Positions 1-8,431 of a stretch of DNA of 64,000 nt are shown piece after piece; the stretch's first letter is position 1; each line of letters starts with the position of its first letter. Under the pieces are notes generated by a model, which saw only the letters and a program-made list of their open reading frames with translations, searched no databases and was not told the origin of the DNA. The translations under genes were made by a program, and so were the position numbers. The DNA is from Streptomyces spiramyceticus. Its GTDB lineage: Bacteria; Actinomycetota; Actinomycetes; Streptomycetales; Streptomycetaceae. Location of the stretch: NCBI RefSeq assembly GCF_028807635.1, contig NZ_JARBAX010000001.1:4327501-4391500 (forward strand), in the 5' to 3' direction.

Positions 1-226
1 GCTGCTTCGCAAATCGCTCTCCGGCAACCTGCTCCCTCAGAACCCCGCCGACGAACCCGCCACCACGCTCCTCGCCCGCATTGCCGCCGAGCGCAACGCC
101 GCCAAGCCTGCCCGCAAGGGCAGGCACGCCGCTCGCCCCCGCAAGGCAACCGCAGCAGCCGCGGCGCCCGCCCCGGCTCCAACCCCCGCCCCCGTAACGA
201 CCGTTCAGCAGGAGCTCTTCCAGTGA
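1..226 (+). CDS. hsdS: type I restriction specificity subunit HsdS, C-terminal end (partial)
   Basis: Only the last 74 residues are in the window (frame from base 2, stop TGA 224-226). The visible tail begins LLRKSLSGNLLPQNPADEPA, continues through LLARIAAER and a basic Ala/Pro-rich stretch, and ends QQELFQ. This matches the usual C-terminus of HsdS proteins (LLRKAFAGxLVPQ...DEPA...LL.RI.AER...QxELF). HsdS recognises the DNA target for the HsdM methyltransferase. The stop overlaps the GTG start of hsdM in a GTGA junction, so the two genes are translationally coupled in S-then-M order. The target-recognition domains lie outside the window. Confidence 0.85.
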   Translation, partial: LLRKSLSGNLLPQNPADEPATTLLARIAAERNAAKPARKGRHAARPRKATAAAAAPAPAPTPAPVTTVQQELFQ

Positions 227-1842
227 CCGCCCCCGCTACAGACGACGCAGCCACCCCCTCCGCCGAGGGTGTCCCGCTCACCGAAACGCCCAAGTCCAAG
301 AAGGCCGCCGCGCAGACCAACACCCTGGTCGCCAAGCTCTGGAACTACTGCAACGTCCTCCGTGACAACGGCATGTCCACCATCGAGTACGTCGAGCAGC
401 TCTCGTACCTGCTCTTCCTGAAGATGGTCGACGAGATCGAGAACGACCCGTGGGAGAGCCGCGACCTCAGCGGCATCGTGCCGGAGGACTACAACTGGGA
501 GTCCCTCGTCAGCAAGCGCGGAGCGGAGCTCGAAGCGCACTACCGCGCCATCCTGGAGCACCTGGGCCGTAAGCCCCACACCACCATCGGCACGATCTTC
601 GCCGACGCGCAGAACCGGATCACCAAGCCCGCACTGCTCGAGAAGCTTGTCGTCGAGCTGATCGGCCGCGAGGAGTGGACGGTCACCGGGACCGACCTCA
701 AGGGCGACGCCTACGAGGGGCTGCTCGCCAAGGGCGCCTCGGACACGAAGACCGGCGCCGGCCAGTACTTCACGCCGCGCGCGCTCATCGACGCGATGGT
801 GGACGTGACACGGCCCGGACCGGACGACACCATCACCGACCCCGCCTGTGGCACCGGCGGGTTCCTGATCGCCGCGCATACGTACATCACCCGGCACCAC
901 ATCAAGGACATGGACCTTGAGGCCCGCAAGGCGTACGACAGTGGCCGCAAGATCTGGGGCAACGAGCTGGTCACCGGCACCGCCCGCCTTGCCGCCATGA
1001 ACATGCTCCTGCACGGCATCGGCAAGAGCGACGGCCCGAGCCTGATCGACGTCGGCGACGCGCTCGCCGAGAAGCCGAGCGGGCGGCACGCCTCACTCGT
1101 CCTCGCCAACCCGCCCTTCGGCCGCAAGTCCGCGATCACCGTGATCGGCCAGGACGGCGACCTAGAGAAGGAAGACGTCCAGTACGACCGCGACGACTTC
1201 ACCGCCACCACGACCAATAAGCAGCTCAACTTCCTTCAGCACATTATGTCGTTGACCGCCGTGAACGGCCGGGCGGCCGTCGTCCTCCCGGACAACGTCC
1301 TCTTCGAGGCAGGCGCAGGCGAGAAGGTCCGCCGCAAGCTGCTCGACGAGTTCGACCTGCACACGATCCTGCGCCTGCCCACCGGCATCTTCTATGCAGG
1401 CGGCGTCAAGGCCAATGTCCTCTTCTTCGACAAGAAGCCCCCGCGCGCTGACGGCAAACCGCACACCACCATCACCTGGATCTACGACTTCCGCACCGGC
1501 CAGCACTTCACCATGAAGCAGCGCCCACTGACCCGCTCCCACCTGGACGACTTCGTCGCCAGGTACAAGGCGAGCGAGCCGCTGACCGCCCGCGTCACCG
1601 ACGAGGACGACAACGGCCCCTGGAAGCCATACACGTACGAGGAGTTGACGGCGCGCGACAAGGTCAACCTCGATATCACGTGGATGAAGGACCCGGCCCT
1701 GGAGGACGCGGACAGCGACCTGGAGCCGGAGGTCATCGCTGAGGAGATCGTGCGCGATCTCCAGTCCGCCCTCGTTGAGTTCACTGCCATCGCGAAGTCC
1801 CTGGGCGCGGATGTGGACGTACCGGAGGCGGAAGAGGTCTGA
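223..1842 (+). CDS. hsdM: type I restriction-modification methyltransferase subunit HsdM
   Basis: 539 aa. This is the N6-adenine DNA methyltransferase subunit of a type I system; it acts with HsdS to modify host DNA. An N-terminal HsdM helical domain (about residues 30-150) is followed by GAGQYFTPR at 178-186, the SAM-binding motif DPACGTGGFL at 206-215 and the catalytic NPPF at 296-299, in the order of gamma-class N6-adenine enzymes. The length is normal. The GTG start overlaps the hsdS stop. The expected endonuclease subunit HsdR is not found downstream: the next 600 bases hold no intact gene. It could lie upstream of the window, or the system could be a modification-only remnant. Confidence 0.95.
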   Translation: MTAPATDDAATPSAEGVPLTETPKSKKAAAQTNTLVAKLWNYCNVLRDNGMSTIEYVEQLSYLLFLKMVDEIENDPWESRDLSGIVPEDYNWESLVSKRGAELEAHYRAILEHLGRKPHTTIGTIFADAQNRITKPALLEKLVVELIGREEWTVTGTDLKGDAYEGLLAKGASDTKTGAGQYFTPRALIDAMVDVTRPGPDDTITDPACGTGGFLIAAHTYITRHHIKDMDLEARKAYDSGRKIWGNELVTGTARLAAMNMLLHGIGKSDGPSLIDVGDALAEKPSGRHASLVLANPPFGRKSAITVIGQDGDLEKEDVQYDRDDFTATTTNKQLNFLQHIMSLTAVNGRAAVVLPDNVLFEAGAGEKVRRKLLDEFDLHTILRLPTGIFYAGGVKANVLFFDKKPPRADGKPHTTITWIYDFRTGQHFTMKQRPLTRSHLDDFVARYKASEPLTARVTDEDDNGPWKPYTYEELTARDKVNLDITWMKDPALEDADSDLEPEVIAEEIVRDLQSALVEFTAIAKSLGADVDVPEAEEV

Positions 1843-2473
1843 CGACGGCCGGAGAGTTCGTCGTCACCGCGCCGGGGAGCCACAATGCCAAGTGCCTCGT
1901 GGCCCTTCGGCGTTCCCGTGCGGCTGCTGCCGGCTATTCCTCCGGGACGGCGATGCCGATGGTTCCTTGCGCCGGCACCGTTTCTACGATGCACCGGCCC
2001 GATGATGGAGCAACCGCGACAGCACAACGGCGGACACCCCCCTCGGCCAACCCCGCTACCTCTCCCGGGACAGCGCCGACGGCAGATCCTGCTACGTCGT
2101 CTCCGGCTCCGGCGGTGAACTGGCCTCGCGGCCGACCGGCCAGTACACGGCCCTGCAACTGGCAATGGTCGCTCGCCCGCGTGTTCCGGAACCCTGGGGC
2201 GATGCTCGCGGACCATACGGCAGGTGTGGGCGAGCTCCGCTGCCTGAGCCGATGCCTGGACGCGAGCCTGGCCGACTTCGTACGGATCGCGGAAGGCTGC
2301 AGAATCCTGCCGTAAGAGAGTGAGGGGCCGGATCAGGAGCCGAACCGATCAGATCTAGCCACAAACCGACCATGATCCGCAAAGCCGCTTGACCGGCCTC
2401 TGTACGGTGCAGGGAACATCAGGAGTCACGTCCTGAAGTTCCCCGTCCTCCCACGCGCCGCACAGAGGTATGC
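1843..2473. other. gene-free or decayed stretch after hsdM
   Basis: There is no convincing intact gene in these 631 bases. A stretch of about 2000-2150 read in frame 2 (RYLSRDSADGRSCYVV...) has strongly G/C third codon positions like a real gene, but it lacks a start and degenerates before its stop near 2324. An overlapping frame-3 reading from 1842 (TTAGEFVVTAPGS...) is open to 2315 but resembles nothing I recognise. Decay of a former coding region through frameshifts is the simplest reading, but it is not proven. Confidence 0.35.
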
Positions 2474-3205
2474 ATGGCCATCGCACACCCTCAGACCCGT
2501 CAGTTCGAGTCGTTCGTCACGAACCTGTCGTACGCACGCCAGATGGTGCGAGCCGGGCAGGCGCTGGAGGTGCTCAGCCCCAAGGGCATCGACACCGGCG
2601 ATTTCTACCGGGCTGCCTGGGTGCAGTCCATCGCTGCCCTCGAACACTGGGTGCAGGAGGAGGTGTTGCGCCGGGTCGCCGAGGAAGCTGCCAAGGACGA
2701 CCCGGACATGCCGCGGAAGCTCCGTGACTACCCGTTGCCGCTGCATTGCGTAGAGAAGGTGCAGCGGGGCGAAACGACCACCGCTGAGGTGGTCGCGGAT
2801 CGGGTCCGCCAGGACATTGCCCGCCAGACCCTGCAAAACCCGGACGCTATCGCGAAGGTGATGGCGCTCGTCACCGACGTCAAGGTGTGGCGAGAAGCGG
2901 CGAAGTGGGTCAACCGGTGGAGTCAGTACCGCACTTCGTACGACGAGAAACGGCTGCGCGGTCAGTACATCCTGCTGCTCCGCCGCCGAAACCAGATCGC
3001 ACATGACGCGGATCTGATCGACGGTGATCTCAAGCAGCGCCGCCAGATTGGCGAGGCTAATGTCACGGACGCCCTCAACTGGATCGAGCGGATTGCGCTC
3101 GCGCTTGCGTATGCGCTGGACGGGGACGCGTCCAAGACCCCAGGGCATCCGGCCTCGGCGGGGGCTTCGGAAGCACCAGGTGGAGATCAGCTGCACATCG
3201 ACTGA
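2474..3205 (+). CDS. HEPN-domain protein (RiboL-PSP-HEPN-like), possible RNase of a defence system
   Basis: 243 aa, with an AGAGG ribosome site at about 2464-2468 ahead of ATG 2474. It is predicted all-helical. Near the C-terminal side it carries RRNQIAHD, which fits the HEPN active-site pattern R-x4-6-H (Arg172, His177). An early GDFYRAAWVQSIAALEHWV helix resembles the start of RiboL-PSP-type HEPN domains. HEPN proteins of this kind are often metal-independent RNases acting in abortive infection or toxin modules. The gene follows the hsdSM pair and converges on the unrecognised gene at 3447-4901. The family assignment rests on motif and helical pattern only, and an RNase role is an inference. 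Confidence 0.65.
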   Translation: MAIAHPQTRQFESFVTNLSYARQMVRAGQALEVLSPKGIDTGDFYRAAWVQSIAALEHWVQEEVLRRVAEEAAKDDPDMPRKLRDYPLPLHCVEKVQRGETTTAEVVADRVRQDIARQTLQNPDAIAKVMALVTDVKVWREAAKWVNRWSQYRTSYDEKRLRGQYILLLRRRNQIAHDADLIDGDLKQRRQIGEANVTDALNWIERIALALAYALDGDASKTPGHPASAGASEAPGGDQLHID

Positions 3206-3446
3206 GTGATTGTCGTCGAGCCCTGCGAACTCGTCACCGACTGGCTCATGCTCATCGAAGTCGCACCATCGCCCGCGAAGTAAATGGTAGTTAGGAGTCG
3301 ATCCGGGAAACAACGTTCCTGTTCCGCGGCCCGAACCGGCACACTCCGTAGGCGTGGAGGAGGGCGAGCCGCCGAGGGTTCATCTCCATGACGGCATGCA
3401 CGGTCAGGAACCAGATGCTGCCATCTGCCCACCGTGCGAAGCGCAG

Positions 3447-4901
3447 TCACCACGAGGTGCGTCGGTTCCCAGGAGCTACGGAGCTTCCGTGGAGACCGAC
3501 CGCGACGGATCCCGGGCCGTCAGGTGAAAGAGCGCGGAGGACCAAGTCGATGACGTAGTCGCTGCTGGCACCTCGCGTACCAAGCCATCCGTCCTTGAGG
3601 AGCGTGGCGAACGTGGTGTTATTCAGATATCTGGGTACATCTCCTTCCCGAAGGCGCCGGCCACCACGAGAACCTCGAGCGAGTGGGCTGTCGATCAGCG
3701 CCTTGAAGTGAGGGCGGGTGAGGTACATGCCGGGGATGAGCGCAGTGGAGCTCATGACGAAGGGCACGTTCCGGCACAGCTTGACCATGCTCGGAGCGGT
3801 GACGAGCCGAGGATCCAAGCCGTCGTCGAGTTGTTCGCACTCCTTGTCTACCATCGCCATGCGCTCCAGCTCGCGCTCTGCGGTCGCGTCGTACCGGTAT
3901 GTCCAGAGGCCCGCCTCCTTGCGCATCCGCTTGTACTGGACTGTGGTAACACTCCCGGTGAACTCGTTCACGTAGATCATGTCGACCCCAGTGACGGTCT
4001 CCACGTTGTGGCGGTTGGCGTTGTACACGAAGAGACGATGGCCAGACGGTCCGCCGCTGCGACGGTAGATGCGCCACCCCACCTCGATCGCGTCCATGCC
4101 CGGCATCCCCGGGAAGCGGTGGTAGTCGTGCACGATCTGTTGGTCCTCGATCTGTCGGAGATCGGGTAGCCCCGCGAGAAATGGAACAGAGCGGGTCTCC
4201 AGGACTTCGGACGCAACGGGAGACTGCCAGGACTCGACCACGTCACGCTCCATGCCCGCGGCCTCGAGCAGCATGCCCACGGCGTCCTTCTCCAGGTTCA
4301 GTTTCTCGCCGACGGCGCCTGCTGGTGGGTGCATCCCAAGGGACTGCTCCAGGCCGGAAAGCGTCGAGGTCATCTCGGGCCGTAGCTGACGTACGCATTC
4401 GAGCAGTCGTTGGCCGGCTACTTCCGACATGCGGCCGTCGTCCTGAAGGAAGCGCCGGCTTGCTCCCATCGGCATCTCAAGATCCGCGAGTGGGAGCGGC
4501 CGAGTGAGCGGGGTGAAATCCCTGGAGAGCAAGGAGCGTTCGTAGGTTCCTGATCGTCTCCCGGGGAAAGCGCCACCGACGCCGATGACAGTGCGCTTGC
4601 CGAAATCGGGGTCCCGGTCGGTGAAGAAGGTCAGACACCATCCTCGGGGCTTTCGCCACTCTTTGTACGGGTAGGCGAAGCTCCGCTCGTCTCGCTGAAG
4701 CCAGCGTGGTGGGGGTTCCGGGAGGCGCTGCAGCATGAGGGTGGTGCAGTGGACCAGCGCGACGGATGCCACGAGAATCTCCCGATGATGAAGCAGTTCG
4801 ACGTGGTCATTCTCGGGTAAGTCCAAGCAAAGTATCGCCTGTTGATCAAAAGTGCGGCGATGGTAGTTCATGGAGCTGACCGTCGTGCCCCAGTCGTACA
4901 C
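3447..4901 (-). CDS. unrecognised protein with a PD-(D/E)xK-like pattern
   Basis: 484 aa from a GTG at 4901; an internal ATG at 4871 (residue 11) is an equally plausible start, since neither has a strong ribosome site. I do not recognise the family. The central part (about residues 260-325) predicts an alpha/beta core with GVDMIYVNEF and, 15 residues after its Asp307, VQYKRM. The Asp...Gln-x-Lys spacing is typical of PD-(D/E)xK nucleases in which Gln replaces Glu. The N-terminal half is mixed and the C-terminal 100 residues are Arg/Gly-rich. Codon 28 (4818-4820) is TTA, rare in Streptomyces and tied to the bldA tRNA. Its position between HEPN and AIPR genes suggests a defence or mobile-element function, but this is inferred. 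Confidence 0.6.
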   Translation of the reverse strand: MYDWGTTVSSMNYHRRTFDQQAILCLDLPENDHVELLHHREILVASVALVHCTTLMLQRLPEPPPRWLQRDERSFAYPYKEWRKPRGWCLTFFTDRDPDFGKRTVIGVGGAFPGRRSGTYERSLLSRDFTPLTRPLPLADLEMPMGASRRFLQDDGRMSEVAGQRLLECVRQLRPEMTSTLSGLEQSLGMHPPAGAVGEKLNLEKDAVGMLLEAAGMERDVVESWQSPVASEVLETRSVPFLAGLPDLRQIEDQQIVHDYHRFPGMPGMDAIEVGWRIYRRSGGPSGHRLFVYNANRHNVETVTGVDMIYVNEFTGSVTTVQYKRMRKEAGLWTYRYDATAERELERMAMVDKECEQLDDGLDPRLVTAPSMVKLCRNVPFVMSSTALIPGMYLTRPHFKALIDSPLARGSRGGRRLREGDVPRYLNNTTFATLLKDGWLGTRGASSDYVIDLVLRALSPDGPGSVAVGLHGSSVAPGNRRTSW

Positions 4902-4988
4902 TCGGTCGTCGAGTCCTCGGCCGGTGAGCGAGTGCAGGTCCGGCCTGATGCCCTGCGGGGTGCCTTCGTGAGCGGGCCGTAGAGGGCG

Positions 4989-5411
4989 GCATGCCTTTCC
5001 GTCGGCCTGGTCGATCTAGACGGCAACGCTAAGTACACGCCCCGCAGGCTGCGGCACTTTCTTCGCCTCAACTGTCCTGGCCAATGGTGTGCCGATCCAT
5101 GAGGTCTCGCGCTGGCTGGGTCACCGGTCGGTCAAGGCCGCGGTCGACATCTACGGGCATCTGCTACCCAGTCCCTGGGAGCGTTGCCGAGGGGTGCTAC
5201 AGCACGCCACGCCGCCCGCATCTCTCGACGCAATGCCCTGCCACCGAAGGAGGCGAGCTGGAGCGATGGCACCCGAGTTGCGTAGGCGGGCAGGAGAGGC
5301 GTCTGTGCTGCATGGTGCTGGGATAGCACGCCCGTGCTGGGATGAACCCCTCCAGAACCACGTTTCCCCAGGTGGCAGCTCTCTAATGCGGATTCCCTTT
5401 CAACAACTGCG
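4989..5411 (+). pseudogene. 3' remnant of a tyrosine integrase gene plus its downstream flank
   Basis: This stretch lines up base for base, with scattered substitutions and small indels, with about 9422-9854, the last third of the intact integrase gene and the sequence after its stop. Recognisable pieces are GLVDLDGNAKYTPR with frameshifts around 5040-5085, then HEVSRWLGHRSVKAAVDIYG carrying the catalytic His and Tyr, and the end ...ELRR after GCGTAG. The two GTGCTGGGAT repeats (5315-5324, 5334-5343) and the block ending GGATTCC..TTTCAAC are also shared. It cannot encode an active recombinase. It is most likely the scar of an earlier related element at the same site. The surrounding bases 4902-4988 show nothing else. 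Confidence 0.85.
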
Positions 5412-5718
5412 TTCCGCCACGTCGCTGATGTGGTGGAGTTCAGTTCGAAACTACAAGTGACTGACTAGGCAGGGGACCTTGCTCCGGCCTCATCAGGCAT
5501 GTCCGCCACCCTGGTGGTGCACGAAGGGGCAAGCCGTCCCCGTGGGCTGCATCACCGCCAGTGGCGGGCGTCTGCCGGGGAGCGCCGCCGACGAACAGCT
5601 GATGCGCCTCCTCCGTCAGCACGAGGGTGTGACGGGGGCTCATCCGTTCAGTCCCACCGGTTCACGCTTCTCGTAGCATATGAGAAGTTCAAACGCGTGA
5701 TCGTGACTGGGGGCAGGG
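5412..5718. other. intergenic leader of the AIPR gene
   Basis: 307 bases without a supported gene. Short open readings exist (for example from 5499) but have no recognisable product. The only distinctive site is the near-palindrome at 5667-5687, just upstream of the AIPR start. Confidence 0.4.
5667..5687. promoter_or_regulatory. near-palindrome upstream of AIPR gene, possible operator
   Basis: CTTCTCGTA, 3-base spacer, TATGAGAAG: 9-base arms with one mismatch, 32 bases before the start at 5719. Position and symmetry suit a repressor site, but no regulator is identified. Confidence 0.35.
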
Positions 5719-7872
5719 ATGAGCAAGAGCGGGCAGGCAATGCCGCTGGAAGTCCGGCATGTTCGCGATGCGCTGAAGCGCGAGTTTGATCCGCTGATCT
5801 CGCTGACTGACTACGAGAAACGTCAGCCGTCGGAACGTGAGAATGCCTTCAACTCGCGTGCGATGTCCGCCAGGGCGGCTCGCATGCTCACGGACTGTAC
5901 GTCCGAGGAAGCGGCAGAGTCGGTGATCGACGGCCGGGACGACTTCGGTATCGACGCAGTGGCCTTCTCCGCCTCCGCCCCCGAATTGTGGCTGATCCAA
6001 GCCAAATGGAGCGACAAAGGCAAGGCCGGCTTCGACACCAGCGCCGCACATAAGCTGGTACATGGCCTGAAGAAGCTCGACAATCGGGACTTCGACCAGT
6101 TCAACGAGCGGTTCCGACGCCTCGCTGACCGGGTGCGGTCGGTGCTCGACGTGCCTACCTGCAAGGTGGTCCTCGTCATCGCTGTCATGGGCGAAGGGCA
6201 CCTGTCCACGGAGACCGAGGCCATACTCGTCGAAGCGGCTGAGGAGTTCGGTGGCTACACGCGCTCCATCGAGCACCGGGTGCTCAACCAGACGGACTTC
6301 CACCGTGCTGTCCGCGAGGACCTCAAGCCAGAACCGATCACCCTCACCGCCACCATGACGCAAGGCTGGCATTCCCGGGAAACCCCACACCAGGCATATT
6401 CGGGGCTCGTGGCGGCTGACGAACTCGCTCAGTGGTACGCCGATAACGGTGAGCGGTTGTACGACCGCAACGTCCGCAGATCGCTTGGCCTGACCGGAGT
6501 CAACCAGACACTCGTCGAAAGTCTGATCCGGGATCCGCAGGGCTTCTGGTACCGCCATAACGGCATCACGGTTCAGTGCGACAAGATTGAGCCGCACTTC
6601 TTCGCGAAGCAGAAACCCAGTGAGCCCGTCAAGCTGGTCCTCGAGAACGCAAGCGTCGTCAACGGTGCGCAGACCGTCAGTTCTGCCCACCGGGCGTTCC
6701 AGCAGAACGAAGAAGCGGTGGGAGAGGCGTACGTTACCGTCCGGATCATCTCAGTTTCCGGTGCCCCGGAAGGGTTCGCGGGCGAGATCACCGAGGCGAC
6801 CAACACGCAGAACCACATGGAGCGGTCGGACTTCATCGCGATCAAGCCAGTACAGAGCCTGATCCGTGAGGACTTCCGACTCTCTCTTGACAAGGACTAC
6901 GTATTCAAGCGCGGCGAGCTCGAGCCATCGCCGGCGTTCGGATGCTCGGTCCGCGAGGCCGCCACCGCCCTTGCCTGCGCTCACCCGGACCCGGCCCTGG
7001 CGGTACGGGTGAAGGGCTCAGCCGACGCGCTCTGGGAGGACGGTCCTGGAGGCATCTACACCCGGCTGTTCGGGCGCATGCCCAGCGCTTATCAGATCTG
7101 GCGTAGCGTCCTAATGATGCGGCGGGTGCGGGAGTCCTTGCACGAGGTCCGCTCCACGCTCACCGGACGGGCGGGTTCAATCGCTGATAGTGGTGCTCTG
7201 CTGGTGGCGCACATGGTTGCTCAGCAGGTCGGCTCGGAGGGAATCGACGAACCAGACTCGGGTTGGGAGTCCTCTCTGGAGGACGTACCGGCGCGGGTCG
7301 GCGCAACGCTTGCCCAGCTCATTCCGCTGGTGAACCACCTTTTTGGCGGCGGAAGTTACATCACCAGCACCTTCGCCAGTGAGGAACGCTCCCGAAAACT
7401 GGTCGCCGCTGTCCTTCAGGCGCTCGCCGACGGTACGGACGCTGGAGACCTCGCTGCGTACCAGCAGCGGGGCGATTCGAAGCCGCCTAGGCGCCCCAAT
7501 ACCGTGACCCTGCTTATCGACCATGACCGCATTCCAGCCGGTACCAGGCTGATGTACCACCCCAGCGCGACGGAGGAGCAGGCCATCGGGGATTGGCTGA
7601 ACGTCGACCCGAGCCGGGCCTACGCGACCTGGGTCAACGACCGGCGTAAGCCGTTGCTCTGGGAGGCTGACGGGAACCGTTACTCGCCAAGCGGCCTAGT
7701 CACGCACATCTGGCAGCAGGCCGAGTGGCGCGAGGCGTGGAGCGCGGTCCAGGGGCCAAAACAGTGGGGTGTGCTGGGCGAAAATGGAACGCTTGTTGAC
7801 CTCGCAGAGCAGCTCTGGCAGCGGCTCCTGAGGGAGTCCTTGCCTGAGGAGGAACAGTTCGAGTCACTCTAA
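5719..7872 (+). CDS. AIPR-family abortive phage infection protein with N-terminal nuclease-like domain
   Basis: 717 aa; ATG 5719 follows a GGGGGCAGGG ribosome site. The AIPR core is shown by FWYRHNGITV (276-285), VVNGAQTVSSAH (313-324) and ITEATNTQNHM (357-367), hallmarks of the family found in abortive-infection loci. The N-terminal segment has GRDDFGIDAV (72-81) followed by WLIQAKW (91-97), a D...QxK arrangement as in PD-(D/E)xK nucleases (Asp79, Gln94, Lys96). A nucleolytic response to phage is therefore likely, acting in the cytoplasm. The gene stands alone on the + strand between the integrase remnant and the intact integrase, so it looks like cargo of an integrative element. Family call firm; mechanism inferred. 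Confidence 0.9.
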   Translation: MSKSGQAMPLEVRHVRDALKREFDPLISLTDYEKRQPSERENAFNSRAMSARAARMLTDCTSEEAAESVIDGRDDFGIDAVAFSASAPELWLIQAKWSDKGKAGFDTSAAHKLVHGLKKLDNRDFDQFNERFRRLADRVRSVLDVPTCKVVLVIAVMGEGHLSTETEAILVEAAEEFGGYTRSIEHRVLNQTDFHRAVREDLKPEPITLTATMTQGWHSRETPHQAYSGLVAADELAQWYADNGERLYDRNVRRSLGLTGVNQTLVESLIRDPQGFWYRHNGITVQCDKIEPHFFAKQKPSEPVKLVLENASVVNGAQTVSSAHRAFQQNEEAVGEAYVTVRIISVSGAPEGFAGEITEATNTQNHMERSDFIAIKPVQSLIREDFRLSLDKDYVFKRGELEPSPAFGCSVREAATALACAHPDPALAVRVKGSADALWEDGPGGIYTRLFGRMPSAYQIWRSVLMMRRVRESLHEVRSTLTGRAGSIADSGALLVAHMVAQQVGSEGIDEPDSGWESSLEDVPARVGATLAQLIPLVNHLFGGGSYITSTFASEERSRKLVAAVLQALADGTDAGDLAAYQQRGDSKPPRRPNTVTLLIDHDRIPAGTRLMYHPSATEEQAIGDWLNVDPSRAYATWVNDRRKPLLWEADGNRYSPSGLVTHIWQQAEWREAWSAVQGPKQWGVLGENGTLVDLAEQLWQRLLRESLPEEEQFESL

Positions 7873-8431
7873 TAAAGGCAGCCGCCAGCGGCGCCCGGGC
7901 ACAGTGACGCGTGTCAGCGATCCAGCTCTGCCTCGGCCCTCTTTCGATTCGGCACTGGGTGGGCGAGGTGTGAGCGAGGAGTGCGCGGCGCTCTGCGCGA
8001 GCATCGGCGACTTCGATGCGCAGAGCGCACTGTCTCAACGTGACGCGGAACTCGAAGTCCCGTCCGAGGACGCACGAGCTGACCCGCGCGGCCGAGCCGT
8101 TCTTGTCTCTGAGGCCGAACTTCGTGACAACGGACGTGTTCGAGCCGGTTGCGACCTTGAGTGCATCCGTACTGCGTTGCCGGTCGGCTGTGGAGCTGGG
8201 TGGCTCTCCGTCCTCAGGGCGGGCGGCTGAAGCGTCGTTTACATCCAGTAGGCCAGAAGGTCGAATCCCCGTCTGTCTGGAAGTACGGCACAGATGGAAA
8301 GACAGTGGCTCCGCCCGTGGAGTAAGGGCGACTTCGCCTAAAAGGGCGGATTAGGGACGGGTGTCTTGTCCGGTTGTGAGGCGCTGACGACGATCTCAAG
8401 TGCAGGGTCCGGCTGCAGATCGGAGACTTGG
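7873..8431. other. intergenic region between AIPR and integrase genes
   Basis: 559 bases. The open readings here (for example 7904-8230) do not resemble known proteins. The stretch holds a strong hairpin (7988-8028) and, at about 8255-8265, a GGTCGAATCCCC string reminiscent of a tRNA T-arm, with no foldable tRNA around it. Confidence 0.4.
7988..8028. repeat. long hairpin: 15-bp interrupted stem
   Basis: GCGCTCTGC (7988-7996) pairs with GCAGAGCGC (8020-8028), and GCATCG (8001-8006) pairs with CGATGC (8014-8019), leaving a 7-base loop and a 4-base bulge. It lies 115 bases after the AIPR stop with no U-run. It could be a terminator-like RNA fold, or a DNA structure near the integrase gene. Confidence 0.55.

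Noticed and set aside
205..1089. Long minus-strand open frame opposite hsdM, and many similar antisense frames throughout
   Set aside because: They are shadows caused by high GC; they lack ribosome sites and codon bias, and they lie over clearly real genes.
8240..8300. Possible tRNA (GGTCGAATCCCC resembles a T-arm) near the integrase gene
   Set aside because: No matching acceptor, D or anticodon stems can be formed around it and the T-arm consensus is incomplete.
8366..8431. Longer integrase start at 8366
   Set aside because: No ribosome site, and the added residues do not resemble integrase N-termini; GTG 8432 has GGAG at good spacing and a family-like start.
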